This document shows positions 1 through 9,085 of a DNA stretch of 64,000 nucleotides, piece by piece. Numbering within the stretch: position 1 is the first letter of the stretch; each line of letters starts with the position of its first letter. The stretch spans positions 434,001 through 498,000 of the forward strand of contig NZ_FZPD01000001.1 of the NCBI RefSeq assembly GCF_900188325.1. Reading direction: 5' to 3'. Source of the DNA: Ekhidna lutea. GTDB lineage: Bacteria; Bacteroidota; Bacteroidia; Cytophagales; Cyclobacteriaceae. A program made the position numbers and the translations under genes. The notes beneath the pieces are model-generated. The model was not told where the DNA came from and did not search any database. It saw only the letters and a list, made by a program, of their open reading frames with translations.

Positions 1-1170
1 TACGTTTTTGAGCCCGCTCGAGCGAGTGGTATCAGTGATGGAGAAACAATCAACCTTAGCTTACCAGACAAGCGCGCCATTGAATCGGCATTGTACATAA
101 ACAATGACCAAAAGATCAATGACGACCTCTCCATTCAGTATGGACTTAGGTTTTCGTATTTCAACTTGCTTGGAGAGGGAAACAAGTTTATTCTTGGCGA
201 CACCATTCCGGGTAGAAGAAGGCCTATTGAAAATGTAGAAGAAGTGAGTAAAGGATCATCCATTGCAAGTCATAGCGGATGGGAGCCTCGAGTGTCAGTT
301 AAATATCAGCTAAATAAAGAAATGTCTGTGAAGGCTAGTTATAATCGTATCCTTCAATACATCCATTTGATTTCCAATACCACCGCATCAAATCCTTTGG
401 ACGTATGGACTCCAAGTAGTAATAATCTAAAGCCACAAATTGGCCAGCAATGGGCCGTCGGGTTGTTTAAGAATTTCAAAGGGAACGCTTATGAAACATC
501 CATTGAAGTATACTACCGAGAAACGGATCAACAACTGGAATACATCAATGGAGCTGACTTGCTGATAAACGAAGCACTGGAGGCAGACCTGCTTTCAGGA
601 GATGGGAGAGCTTATGGAGTAGAGCTATACGTAAAGAAGAATGCGGGGAGACTCAACGGCTGGCTCAGCTATACCCTGGGACGGACAGAGCTACAGACGA
701 CCGGGATAAACCAAGGCGAATGGTATCCTACGCGATACGATCAAACACACAACCTCAAACTCACCGGGTTTTATGAAATAAATGACCGATGGTCGCTATC
801 CTCTACCTTCTCTTATTTGAGTGGAACTCCGACTACCTTCCCGACACATAGGTATGAGGTGCAGGGAATCACAATCCCCCACAATTCGAACGATTCAAGA
901 AATAATGTAAGGCTACCGGATTATCACAGGCTAGATTTTTCTGCCATACGGAAAGGAAAAGCAGTACGAAAAGATGGGACGCCTCGGAAAAACAGGGATG
1001 AATTGGTTTTCACTGTTTATAACATCTACAACCGCGCCAATCCGTTTTCTATTTATTTCTGGCAGGGAGCAGATAGGGTAAATGTTGGCGAGCGCGCTGA
1101 TACCCGTGCGACGCAGGTTTCCATTTTCGCCTCTTTCATTCCATCCATCACCTACAATTTCAAGTTTTAA
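1..1170 (+). CDS. TonB-dependent receptor, C-terminal beta-barrel part (5' truncated by window)
   Basis: The frame is open from base 1, so the gene begins upstream and about 390 residues are visible. The sequence alternates polar and hydrophobic stretches typical of barrel strands (for example near ELYVKKNAGRLNGWLSYTLG) and ends in the aromatic YNFKF expected of an outer-membrane protein. The region from about residue 100 (SVKASYNRILQYIHL) resembles the late barrel of Bacteroidota TonB-dependent receptors. The TTG at base 91 is internal and not a start. A DUF4249 lipoprotein follows after 3 bases, a common pairing for such receptors, so import of an organic ligand or metal chelate is likely but the substrate cannot be read. 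Confidence 0.85.
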   Translation, partial: YVFEPARASGISDGETINLSLPDKRAIESALYINNDQKINDDLSIQYGLRFSYFNLLGEGNKFILGDTIPGRRRPIENVEEVSKGSSIASHSGWEPRVSVKYQLNKEMSVKASYNRILQYIHLISNTTASNPLDVWTPSSNNLKPQIGQQWAVGLFKNFKGNAYETSIEVYYRETDQQLEYINGADLLINEALEADLLSGDGRAYGVELYVKKNAGRLNGWLSYTLGRTELQTTGINQGEWYPTRYDQTHNLKLTGFYEINDRWSLSSTFSYLSGTPTTFPTHRYEVQGITIPHNSNDSRNNVRLPDYHRLDFSAIRKGKAVRKDGTPRKNRDELVFTVYNIYNRANPFSIYFWQGADRVNVGERADTRATQVSIFASFIPSITYNFKF

Positions 1171-1173
1171 GCC

Positions 1174-2097
1174 ATGAAAAAATTAGCAGCAATACTATCA
1201 GTTCTTATCCTTCTTTCGTGCGAGGACGATGTGAATGTGGACCTAAATGAAGCAGACCCTGTTCTGGCATTTGATGCCTGGATTTATGGAAAAGCAGAGA
1301 AACAAACCATAAATATCACCAGAACCAATACCTATTTTGATGGTTCAAATCCTGAAGGTATTACAGGTGCTTCGGTTCTTGTTGTAGATGAAGATGGTAC
1401 GGTTTTTCCTTTCAACGAAGAAAGCCCGGGAGTGTATAGCTGGCTCCCCGCCAGTGCCAAGGATTCATTTGGCACGGTAGGCAAAACCTATTTCCTGGAT
1501 GTACAAATTGATGGCAAGCAATACGGCTCTGTCAGCAGAATGGGCCGTGTGCCGGAAATAGATAGCATTACCTGGCGCTTTGAGGAGGGGAGCTTTGGTC
1601 TCGATGATTTTTACGTGGCAGAATTCTGGTCGAGAGATTTTGAAGGGCAGGGAGATGCCTACTGGATTAAAAGTTGGGTGAATGGAACGTATTTGAATAA
1701 ACCCACAGAAATCAATGTGTCTTTTGATGGGGCATTCTCTCCAGGGGGTAACGCAGATGGACTCACATTTATACAACCAATCAGAGATGGCATTAATCCA
1801 ATCGAATTTGATGAGAATGATGAGTTTGTCCCTCCATTTACAGCGCCTGGTGAGGATAGTGTTTTTGTGGAAATCAGCTCCATAACACCGGAAGCTTGGT
1901 TTTTCTGGAATCAGGTGATCATTCAAACAGACAGACCGGGTAGCTTCGGTGAGCTGTTTGCCCCCAGCCTTGCAAACGTAGAGTCAAATATCCAGGCAGA
2001 GGATGATGAAAAGGTAGTCGGCTTTTTCTGCGTATCAGCAGTAAAATCACTTGGCAGAAAGTTCACCGAGGATGCCATACGAGAAGTACCGGAATAG
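1174..2097 (+). CDS. DUF4249 domain lipoprotein
   Basis: A 307-residue protein with a lipoprotein signal (MKKLAAILSVLILLSC, Cys16) followed by the DUF4249 opening: a short acidic stretch, then a strand-rich region starting VLAFDAWIYG. Family members are outer-membrane-attached partners of TonB-dependent receptors in Bacteroidota, with no settled biochemical role. The start codon lies 3 bases after the receptor stop, so the two are surely co-transcribed. The end is a TAG at 2095-2097. I see no frameshift or missing part. Confidence 0.85.
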   Translation: MKKLAAILSVLILLSCEDDVNVDLNEADPVLAFDAWIYGKAEKQTINITRTNTYFDGSNPEGITGASVLVVDEDGTVFPFNEESPGVYSWLPASAKDSFGTVGKTYFLDVQIDGKQYGSVSRMGRVPEIDSITWRFEEGSFGLDDFYVAEFWSRDFEGQGDAYWIKSWVNGTYLNKPTEINVSFDGAFSPGGNADGLTFIQPIRDGINPIEFDENDEFVPPFTAPGEDSVFVEISSITPEAWFFWNQVIIQTDRPGSFGELFAPSLANVESNIQAEDDEKVVGFFCVSAVKSLGRKFTEDAIREVPE

Positions 2098-2153
2098 GCA
2101 AACAATTTTTTGTCGATGTTTCCTAGGGAGAGTAATCAGAATGCTCGAATCAT

Positions 2154-2220
2154 GGGAATCTCAAAGATCCCCAAGTCTCACTCGTGCCTCGTTCGCAAGG
2201 GGATAGCGATCATTATTCCC
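2154..2220. repeat. intergenic repeat, copy without palindrome (empty site)
   Basis: The core GATCCCCAAGTCTC at 2166-2179, then TTCGCAAG at 2192-2199 joined directly to GGGATAG at 2200, recurs at 9788-9847. There the same two halves are split by a 19-base palindrome. Outer GGGAAT/ATTCCC and inner ATCCCC/GGGGAT arms could let this copy fold. It sits alone in the 217-base gap between the DUF4249 gene and the DUF4331 gene. Confidence 0.6.
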
Positions 2221-2314
2221 ACCACAAAAACTACAATTTCAACTTAAATAAATCCAGTTGGTAGGATAGCCTCGTAGGTAGCTTAGAATTTAAAAATTAA
2301 AAGTTTTAAGCACT

Positions 2315-3049
2315 ATGAGAAAATTAATACTGTCACTAGGCCTTGTAATATCAGCTGCCTTGGTGATTATTTTGGTGGCCGCTGACCACATTGACGCACC
2401 GGCTGTAGGCACACTTTCAGACGGTAGTACGGTGGAAGATATCACCGATTATTATGCATTCGAAAGCCCTGCAAATGCAGACAATTATGTATTTGTATGT
2501 AATGTGGCAGGCTTGAGTTCAGCTACTGAGTTTAGTGATGACGTAATGTATGAGTTCAACATCGATTCAGATGCTGACAATGTAGAAGATCAATTGATCC
2601 AGGTATTCTTCCGAGATGGACAGGCGATTACGTATGGCGTAGTTGCAGCTTCCGCACAAACGGGACTAAGCAGTGAGATTGTTGCTGGAGACAACCGTGT
2701 GGCAACAGATGTTTCTGCGTCTGCTACGGTAGGTGGAGTTCAGCTATTCGCTGGCTTGAGAGACGACCCATTCTTCATGGACTTCTTCCAGTTTGTAGAT
2801 ATAGTAAATGGAGTTGGCGCTTCATTAAGCGATGATGTAAACACCGGAGAATATGATCCGAACCGTGATTCTGACCCTGATACTGAAGGCGTTCAGCCAT
2901 ACCCGGCGGCATTCAAAGCTGAAGGAGAAGCTACGGACACTTTTGCAGGAAGCAACGTGCTTTCAATTGTAGTGGAGGTTCCTAAAAGCGCTATTGGCGA
3001 TACGAATGGAGCATTCACCTCATGGGTAGAAACCAAAGTGCGTCAGTAA
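2315..3049 (+). CDS. DUF4331 family exported protein, N-terminal half of the family
   Basis: A 244-residue protein with an N-terminal hydrophobic signal (about residues 1-23) directly followed by the DUF4331 hallmark: DHIDAP, then DITDYYAFESP. Later blocks (RDDPFFMDFFQF, then a stretch ending EVPKSAIG) also fit the first half of DUF4331 proteins, which usually run beyond 400 residues. The family is exported and of unknown function. The missing second half appears in the next gene, fused to a different N-terminus, so the two products may work as a pair. Spacing between them is short and they should form one transcript. Confidence 0.75.
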   Translation: MRKLILSLGLVISAALVIILVAADHIDAPAVGTLSDGSTVEDITDYYAFESPANADNYVFVCNVAGLSSATEFSDDVMYEFNIDSDADNVEDQLIQVFFRDGQAITYGVVAASAQTGLSSEIVAGDNRVATDVSASATVGGVQLFAGLRDDPFFMDFFQFVDIVNGVGASLSDDVNTGEYDPNRDSDPDTEGVQPYPAAFKAEGEATDTFAGSNVLSIVVEVPKSAIGDTNGAFTSWVETKVRQ

Positions 3050-3079
3050 TTGATTGAGAACCTTAAAAAAGATATGACA

Positions 3080-3895
3080 ATGAAAAATATATTTAAAATA
3101 TTCACACTTTTCCTCGCTGGAAGTATCCTACTTTCTAGTTGTGGAGACGATGATTCGGCACCAATTGAAGATTTACAAGCAAACCTTGGTGCAGCTGCTA
3201 CAGTAGATGTTGAATCTACCGTATCGCTAGATGCAAGCGCATCAGTAGGTACTATTGCTACGTTTGACTGGATGGTAACAGATCCGGATGGCGCTGAAGT
3301 AACCTTAGAAAATGAGTCTAGCGCCATGCCATCATTCGTGGCTACTAAAGCAGGCGATTACAGTATCGATCTTACAGTGACTTCCGCAACTGGATTGGAG
3401 TCTATGGTTAGTGGTTCAGTAACAGTAGAGAGCCCAACATATGCGACATCCGATCAGATGGGACGTCCGGCGATCAACACGGTATTCAATTTCTTTGGTT
3501 CTGCCGAAGTAAAGAATGGTTATAACATGACGCTTCCTTCTGAAGGTAGTGCGAATGCTGACGCTTTTGCTGGCATTTTGAATGCATTGCAGACCTATAT
3601 CTACCTTGATCCGGCACAGTTTGAGAATATTCTTGGAATTGGCAATGATGCCCTTGCAGGTGTGCTTGCAGTAGATGTATTGCAGTCAAACAAAAACTCT
3701 GCTACAGCTTACGGCTCACTAAACGGTCGAGCACTAGGCGATGACGTAGTTGATGTGACGTTGATTCTTGCCTTTGACGACCAGTCTGCGGCAGGGGCTG
3801 ACAATCAGGTAAAAGCAGGACTTGTTTCTGACAATGTACAGTCAAACGACAAATCATTCAGCAACAGCTTCCCATACCTGGCTGATCCTCATTGA
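3080..3895 (+). CDS. lipoprotein with PKD-like domain and DUF4331 C-terminal half
   Basis: The open frame begins at 3050, but the ATG at 3080 gives a clean lipoprotein signal (MKNIFKIFTLFLAGSILLSSC). Residues about 30-120 look like a PKD/Ig-like fold (DASASVGTIATFDW, GDYSIDLTVT). From MGRPAINTVF onward the protein matches the second half of DUF4331, with GRALGDDVVDV and the terminal SFPYLADPH. It may complement the preceding DUF4331 N-terminal protein at the outer membrane. An alternative start is the ATG at 3074. Function is unknown; the domain split is the notable point. Confidence 0.72.
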   Translation: MKNIFKIFTLFLAGSILLSSCGDDDSAPIEDLQANLGAAATVDVESTVSLDASASVGTIATFDWMVTDPDGAEVTLENESSAMPSFVATKAGDYSIDLTVTSATGLESMVSGSVTVESPTYATSDQMGRPAINTVFNFFGSAEVKNGYNMTLPSEGSANADAFAGILNALQTYIYLDPAQFENILGIGNDALAGVLAVDVLQSNKNSATAYGSLNGRALGDDVVDVTLILAFDDQSAAGADNQVKAGLVSDNVQSNDKSFSNSFPYLADPH

Positions 3896-3913
3896 TAAGT
3901 AATTAAGTTAAAT

Positions 3914-3957
3914 GAACCGCCTTTTGGTCTTCCGGGATCAAGGGTGGTTCTTTCTTC
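3914..3957 (+). terminator. intrinsic terminator after DUF4331 pair
   Basis: GAACCGCC at 3914-3921 pairs with GGTGGTTC at 3943-3950 (one G-U), followed by a T-rich run. It separates the DUF4331 pair from the TPR gene. Confidence 0.6.
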
Positions 3958-3978
3958 TCTATCCAAAACCAAAAAGCT

Positions 3979-5265
3979 ATGACTAAGAAATTATACCTCA
4001 TGACGTTGCTGCCGATTTTCAGCTGCACACAACAAAAGAGCGAACCCATCAGCAATTCAGCTGATTATCAGGTGTTCCTTGCTGTTGAACCATCGGACTT
4101 ATCTCACATAAATAAGAACATCATTCTTTGGAAAGGTAAGATCAAGGAGGAGCCAAAAGGGTTTATCTATTATGAAAAACTAGGTGCAGCGTACAGTGAG
4201 CTATTCGAAAAAACCGGCGAGGTGCAATACCTGCACAAGGCGGATAGCACGTTCGCTATTTCTCAAAAGCTAACCCAACAAAAGTGGAAGGTTCCAAGCC
4301 TATTAAGCCTGAGTAGCATTTCCATCAAGAAACATGATTTCGAATCTGCTGCTAAATATGCGGTAGAAGCCAGAGAATTGACCGACGAAAAATTTGGTCC
4401 ACTATTGATGCAATTTGATGCAGAAATGGAGCTTGGCAACTATCAAATGGCATATGCAATTCTCAAAGAAAACAGACGAATGGAATCATTCGATTATCTG
4501 GTTCGATTGTCTAAGTACAAAGACTATGAAGGTGATCTGGACTCTGCCATCTACTACATGGAAGAAGCTCACAGCCTCATTAAAAGACATCAAAAAGAAC
4601 GCTTGCTTTGGGCTACTGCTAACCTTGGAGATATGTATGGTCATGCAGGCCGAATTCAGGATTCCTATCAAAAATATTTAGACGTGCTTGCCATGGACTC
4701 CACGTATGACTATGCCTTAAAAGGTATTGCCTGGGTGGCCTTTTCCCACGACGGAAAAACAAATGAAGCACGTGAAATTCTGGAGAATCTGCAAGCAAAA
4801 ACGGCTATGCCTGACTACTATTTGCCTCTTGCTGAAATATATGAGTATGAAGGCAATGAAGCTGAGGCGGAGAAACTTATCAATCAATTTGTGGCGGAAT
4901 CTTCTAAGCCTCAATATGGGGGCATGTACAATAAATACCTCATCGAAATATATAGCGATCGTGGGCAGTTTGATAAGGCTTTGGCGCTGGCTCAGGAAGA
5001 GATAACCAATAGGCCAACTCCTGCAGCTTACGACTGGCTGGCCTGGACACTTCACAAGCAAGGAAACACCAATGGAGCGCTGGAGATTTATCAGCGAAAC
5101 GTGGAGGGTAAGACCTTCGAGCCGGATGTGATTTATCACATGGGCACAGTGTATCATGCCGCGGGAGACTCAAAGGCGGAAAAGTACCTGGAGGAATCTC
5201 TTGAGGCGAGCTACGAATTAGGACCGATGACGAAGAAAAAAATTAAATCAACCATAAACGGATAA
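3979..5265 (+). CDS. TPR-repeat lipoprotein
   Basis: A 428-residue protein with a short lipoprotein signal (MTKKLYLMTLLPIFSC, Cys16). The remainder is helical with repeated TPR-like units, for example KLGAAYSELFEKTG, YQMAYAILKENRR, ALKGIAWVAFSHDG and AYDWLAWTLHKQGN, spread over about residues 55-420. TPR proteins act as docking scaffolds; the partner is not evident. It lies just downstream of the DUF4331 genes and tetratricopeptide proteins often accompany that family, so a shared envelope role is plausible. The likely terminator between them suggests its own promoter or read-through. Confidence 0.75.
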   Translation: MTKKLYLMTLLPIFSCTQQKSEPISNSADYQVFLAVEPSDLSHINKNIILWKGKIKEEPKGFIYYEKLGAAYSELFEKTGEVQYLHKADSTFAISQKLTQQKWKVPSLLSLSSISIKKHDFESAAKYAVEARELTDEKFGPLLMQFDAEMELGNYQMAYAILKENRRMESFDYLVRLSKYKDYEGDLDSAIYYMEEAHSLIKRHQKERLLWATANLGDMYGHAGRIQDSYQKYLDVLAMDSTYDYALKGIAWVAFSHDGKTNEAREILENLQAKTAMPDYYLPLAEIYEYEGNEAEAEKLINQFVAESSKPQYGGMYNKYLIEIYSDRGQFDKALALAQEEITNRPTPAAYDWLAWTLHKQGNTNGALEIYQRNVEGKTFEPDVIYHMGTVYHAAGDSKAEKYLEESLEASYELGPMTKKKIKSTING

Positions 5266-5327
5266 ATAGTTTTAATAGTGAAATCCAAAATGATTTAACA
5301 CTGCGTAGGTTAAAGAACAATTATATC

Positions 5328-5342
5328 TCGCGTCACACGCGA
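5328..5342. repeat. short perfect hairpin
   Basis: TCGCGT, loop CAC, ACGCGA. It lies 60 bases after the TPR gene and just before the terminator; no role is assigned. Confidence 0.35.
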
Positions 5343-5366
5343 TTTATAGCTGGTTGGTGATAGATG

Positions 5367-5394
5367 CCCCGGTCATGAGGATGGTCGGGGTTTT
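5367..5394 (+). terminator. intrinsic terminator of TPR gene
   Basis: CCCCGGTCAT pairs over ten positions (two G-U) with ATGGTCGGGG around a GAGG loop, followed by TTTT. Confidence 0.75.
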
Positions 5395-5629
5395 GTATTT
5401 AACAAAATGTCAATGATTCTCAAAAAGCGGATTTAAGGTTTCTGAAATCGAGGAAGATTTTTCGAGATTGTAGTTCAAGTTAGATATTACCCTTTTAAAT
5501 TCCCTAAAGGGCAGTTTTTCGCAACACCCTTCAGGGAGGGGGTAGCTTGAAGATGGATAGAAAAATCTTACCTCGTATGCTTTAAACAAACTTTTGTATT
5601 TTGGCGGGTATTACAAAATCACCTGCCAT
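5395..5629. other. long intergenic stretch
   Basis: With the preceding terminator this makes about 360 bases between stop 5265 and the preferred start at 5630. It holds a short G/C-rich repeat-like block around 5490-5560, where CCCTTTTAAATTCCCTAAAGGG and a CCCTTCAGGGAGGGGG tract form nested short inverted arms. No ORF, tRNA or riboswitch was recognised. A promoter for the following gene should lie in the last 60 bases, but no clear TAnnTTTG box is visible. Confidence 0.4.
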
Positions 5630-6742
5630 TTGAAGAGACTTATTATCCTGATTTTCGTGCCCCTCCTTCTGGGGTGCAGCAAGCAATCCGAAGATCATCC
5701 GGTATTTAAATATTACCCACCAGATGATGTATTTGAAGAAGGGTATGCCAGCAAGTTTTACACGCATTATTTGCCAAAAAATACGGATGGAACCAAGCGA
5801 ACTCGAATTAACTATTCAGTATATGAAAAGACTGGCATTGATAAATACACAGCAAGATTTTATAATGCCGGATTTGAGCTTACGGGTCAACGATATTATA
5901 GCATCGTCGGTACCTCAATGAGGCTGGATAGTGGGATGCGTATTTGGCGAGCTGACACAACTATTGCTGACATCAGAAAACCATTTCTACAGGATTTTAT
6001 CAACAACGAGGATGTGGTTTTTGAGGAAGTATTCGAATCAAACGGGAAAATCTATAAGGAGGTAGACACGCAGCTTAGTGTCTCCGATACCATCATCTCA
6101 GGAATAGCAGGAAAAATACTTAAGTCGAAAGCGGTAATAAAAGATCATGAGCTTGATTCCATTGTCAATCAATATGTCAGTGAGTCGTATTATTTAGAAG
6201 AATTAGGCTATTACGGAGGTAAACGGATATATGATGAATCTACGTACCAAACCGAACTGATTGAACAGATGCCCCTTTCAAAATTTGAAAAGCTGTCAAA
6301 TCACAATAAAAGGCGTGTTGCGTATATCGATCCGGAAAACACAATTAGCGATGATGCAGATTTCAAAATTTGTGGGCATGAAACACGAATAGCTGATTAT
6401 TATAATTCTACCCCTGATGGAAGATATCTGCATAGCAAGCAAGCGATGTTAGATACCATTTATTCCAATCTTGACAAGGCCAAGCTCTTTGATCAAAGTG
6501 GTAGACTGGTATTCCGTTTCGTAGTAAACTGCGAGGGAAAAGCGGGACGGTTTGTAGTGGATGGATATGATTTGAATTATCAACCGATCGAGTTTCGTCA
6601 GGAGACCATCGATCATTTATATGGCATTTTGCAAAAGTTGGAGGACTGGCGATCAGTAACAACAAGAAACGAAGCTCGGGATGCCTATTTCTACATCACA
6701 TTTAATATTGATAATGGTGAAATCATCGATATACTTCCTTAG
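5630..6742 (+). CDS. lipoprotein with TonB-C-like C-terminal domain
   Basis: The frame is open from a TTG at 5594, but a second TTG at 5630 gives a standard lipoprotein signal (KRLIILIFVPLLLGC) and is preferred; no ATG fits. The body of about 370 residues is not recognised. Its last 90 residues (GRLVFRFVVNCEGKAGRFVV, then a helix, then AYFYITFNIDNGEI) resemble the small TonB C-terminal-like fold seen in Bacteroidota energy-transducer relatives, without a transmembrane or proline-rich linker. The 3' end overlaps the next lipoprotein start by 29 bases, so translation is probably coupled. Function unknown. Confidence 0.6.
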   Translation: MKRLIILIFVPLLLGCSKQSEDHPVFKYYPPDDVFEEGYASKFYTHYLPKNTDGTKRTRINYSVYEKTGIDKYTARFYNAGFELTGQRYYSIVGTSMRLDSGMRIWRADTTIADIRKPFLQDFINNEDVVFEEVFESNGKIYKEVDTQLSVSDTIISGIAGKILKSKAVIKDHELDSIVNQYVSESYYLEELGYYGGKRIYDESTYQTELIEQMPLSKFEKLSNHNKRRVAYIDPENTISDDADFKICGHETRIADYYNSTPDGRYLHSKQAMLDTIYSNLDKAKLFDQSGRLVFRFVVNCEGKAGRFVVDGYDLNYQPIEFRQETIDHLYGILQKLEDWRSVTTRNEARDAYFYITFNIDNGEIIDILP

Positions 6743-7559
6743 CACGATCATGATTATTGCGTTCACTGCTTGTGAACAAAGAGCGTGGTACCAAAAGGAC
6801 CTTACGGAGGAGCAGAAGGTGGAGTATGCAGATCGACTATGGCTTGGAGGCTACTGGTATCATTATCAGGGTTCAGTGGCAGACCAGTTTCAGCTGGAGG
6901 AAGCACTGCGGTTAGATTCTACAAATGGGGATGCCTGGCGTGAGGCAGCTATTGCATATCTCAAGCGTGGAATTCCAGACAAGTTTTACACCAACTATGT
7001 ACAGGCAGTACGATTGAAACCCGAAAAATGGTCAGGGTTTCGGGGATATGTGTATCTGTACTTTTACAGGGATTACGAGCGAGCCATTGCAGACTTTAAT
7101 CTCAACGATCAAAAAATAGGCGAGGTAGCATACTCTCAAGGGCAAAGCCATGATTACATGCGTGGCATTTGCTACTATGGTTTGAAGGATTATAAAAAGG
7201 CTCTTGAATTTTTAAATCGTTACATCCAAAAGGTGACAGATGAAGAAGGTGAGTCGTGGGTGGATGTTTATGCTATTCTATACAAAGGACTTGCACTCCT
7301 TAAGCTGGAGCGTTTGGACGAAGCGATGATTGAACTTGATCGGGCATTGAAGTACTACCCCAACCTGTCTGACTGCTTTTACCACAAAGCACGCATCTAT
7401 ATAGCCAGGGGGCAGTTTGACCTGGCATTGAAAGCGCTGGACAAAGCAGAGGAATACTTCAAAAAAGGATATTATCATCAGCGGCCCTATGTTGAAGTTT
7501 TAGAGCAGATTTATTTGCAGGATATTCTGGAATTGAAAAAAGAGATTTCTACTAGTTAA
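6714..7559 (+). CDS. TPR-repeat lipoprotein
   Basis: Starting at the ATG at 6714 gives a lipoprotein signal ending in TACEQ; the longer frame from 6681 would add 11 residues that break the signal. The mature part carries TPR units such as AWREAAIAYLKRGIPDKF, ICYYGLKDYKKALEFLNRYI, GLALLKLERLDEAMIELDRA and KARIYIARGQFDLALKALDKA. It overlaps the preceding lipoprotein by 29 bases in another frame and is followed after 16 bases by a small membrane protein, so the three form one unit. It probably scaffolds a periplasm-facing complex; the partner is unknown. Confidence 0.72.
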   Translation: MVKSSIYFLSTIMIIAFTACEQRAWYQKDLTEEQKVEYADRLWLGGYWYHYQGSVADQFQLEEALRLDSTNGDAWREAAIAYLKRGIPDKFYTNYVQAVRLKPEKWSGFRGYVYLYFYRDYERAIADFNLNDQKIGEVAYSQGQSHDYMRGICYYGLKDYKKALEFLNRYIQKVTDEEGESWVDVYAILYKGLALLKLERLDEAMIELDRALKYYPNLSDCFYHKARIYIARGQFDLALKALDKAEEYFKKGYYHQRPYVEVLEQIYLQDILELKKEISTS

Positions 7560-7575
7560 TTCGCTAAATTGTAAT

Positions 7576-8094
7576 ATGCTGCTCGATTTATTAAAGCAAA
7601 ACGGCTATAAATTAGATCGTTATCCATGGGGTTTTAAAATCAATAATTCGAATGGCGGAATGATCGTTTGGTTCATTCTCGCTTTAATTGGAGGAGGAAT
7701 TCTTGGGTTTTATGCTTTTCAGACAGGATCATGGAAGCTTGGTCTTTTAGCAATTATTCTGGTTGGCGTTCCTTTTACTTCTCACATTTTATCAGATCCG
7801 ATTTCAGTCGTATTTAATAGAGATACTAATAGAATTATCGTTCAAAAAGCCATTGATAAATTGGTGATTGAAAGTGGTGATTCACCGGAGCTATCTGTAG
7901 ACTATCACAGAAGAACCGCTTTTGTAAGTCCATTTCAGGAAGGGTACCAGGATCATTATTACACTTTTGAAATCAAACTTCCTGATAAGGGAAAGAGAAT
8001 TCCCCTCTTTCGTTTTAAATCCCGAAAACAGATGGATGACCAGGTGAAAGAGGTAGTAAAGGAAATTTCTTCATCCATGGATCTGTGGAGTTAG
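7576..8094 (+). CDS. small membrane protein, unknown function
   Basis: A 172-residue protein with two adjacent transmembrane helices at about residues 28-48 and 52-72, then a soluble strand-rich domain of about 100 residues (SVVFNRDTNRIIVQKAIDK onward). The layout resembles membrane-anchored proteins with a PH-like cytoplasmic domain, but no family was recognised. It follows the TPR lipoprotein by 16 bases and is probably the last gene of that unit. Confidence 0.6.
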   Translation: MLLDLLKQNGYKLDRYPWGFKINNSNGGMIVWFILALIGGGILGFYAFQTGSWKLGLLAIILVGVPFTSHILSDPISVVFNRDTNRIIVQKAIDKLVIESGDSPELSVDYHRRTAFVSPFQEGYQDHYYTFEIKLPDKGKRIPLFRFKSRKQMDDQVKEVVKEISSSMDLWS

Positions 8095-8171
8095 ATACTC
8101 CCAAAGCGTTAAAAAACTCTCACCACTCGTGTATTTTTAACTACTTGAAACTGCCGATGACGTAAATCAGG

Positions 8172-9038
8172 ATGATGCGTGTGATTGATACAATAGCCCA
8201 ACACCGAAAAGTCATTGGTTTTTCCATACTGATTTCCTTCTTTCTTGCGTTGATTTCGTTTTTCTCAAACTGGCTCATGCTGATCCACACGAACGAAGCA
8301 CCAACACCCTATCAATTGCTAGATATCTCTTTTTATTTCCTTACCCCGATAGTGAGCTGGACGGCAATTACCATTGGGATGATCCATTACACTCAGCGAA
8401 AAAATATTAATCGTAATCGAATCATAATTCAGGTCATTTTCATTGCACTATTGATCAGCCCTTTCATCCGCATGTTTGATATCCTGATTGATTTCAGCTT
8501 AAAAAATCTGATTGGAATGATGGATGCTAATCCCTTTTCTGTTTTGGCGGATGTATGGCTTGTGGTCATATCTACATCCCCTGGTGCCTTTTTGAGAATA
8601 TTGATTATAGCAGCTATCGTATACTATTTTTTGCTTCGCCAATCAAATCATAAAACGCTAACCATCCGTACGCGGGATGGCGTCTACCATGTACTTGAAA
8701 AAGATTCGATTTGCTACCTACAGTCGGAGGGCAACTACCTTAACATTCAAACACAAAACGGTACTTATCGTACTCGCAAGACTCTGAAGTCGCTGGCTGC
8801 ACGGCTTGGCACACCATTCTTGCGCATTCACAAATCGACCATCGTAAATCCAGGTTACATTCGACAGCTAAGTCACTGGCGAAACGGTGAATACCTGGTG
8901 GTCATGAACGATGGGAAGCCCTTAACCTCAAGCAAATCTCATCGGGAGTCTATTGACAAAATAATGACCGATTTAATTGGGAATTCCGAAATGGAAAATG
9001 ATCCCATTTCAGCAATAGTTCATCCCAAATTGGCCTAG
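8172..9038 (+). CDS. membrane-bound LytTR transcription regulator
   Basis: A 288-residue protein with about four transmembrane helices (residues about 15-35, 50-72, 83-103, 125-155) and a C-terminal LytTR DNA-binding domain (about residues 165-270). The domain shows the family blocks YLQSEGNYLNIQT, YRTRKTLKSL and FLRIHKSTIVNPGYI. Such proteins lack a receiver domain and may sense a membrane signal directly. A DoxX-like gene follows 47 bases downstream on the same strand and is the obvious candidate target. ATG codons at 8172 and 8175 are both possible starts. Confidence 0.85.
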   Translation: MMRVIDTIAQHRKVIGFSILISFFLALISFFSNWLMLIHTNEAPTPYQLLDISFYFLTPIVSWTAITIGMIHYTQRKNINRNRIIIQVIFIALLISPFIRMFDILIDFSLKNLIGMMDANPFSVLADVWLVVISTSPGAFLRILIIAAIVYYFLLRQSNHKTLTIRTRDGVYHVLEKDSICYLQSEGNYLNIQTQNGTYRTRKTLKSLAARLGTPFLRIHKSTIVNPGYIRQLSHWRNGEYLVVMNDGKPLTSSKSHRESIDKIMTDLIGNSEMENDPISAIVHPKLA

Positions 9039-9085
9039 CGTCAGTCCTGGTTACGTCAGAATACCTCATCTTTAAGAATAAAAAG

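Noticed and set aside
2315-3895. The two DUF4331 genes as one gene broken by a frameshift
   Set aside because: The second gene has its own lipoprotein signal and a PKD-like domain before the shared part, so a single-base error cannot explain it.
5594-5629. TTG at 5594 as start of the TonB-C-like lipoprotein
   Set aside because: It would place extra polar residues before the lipoprotein signal; the TTG at 5630 gives a standard signal.
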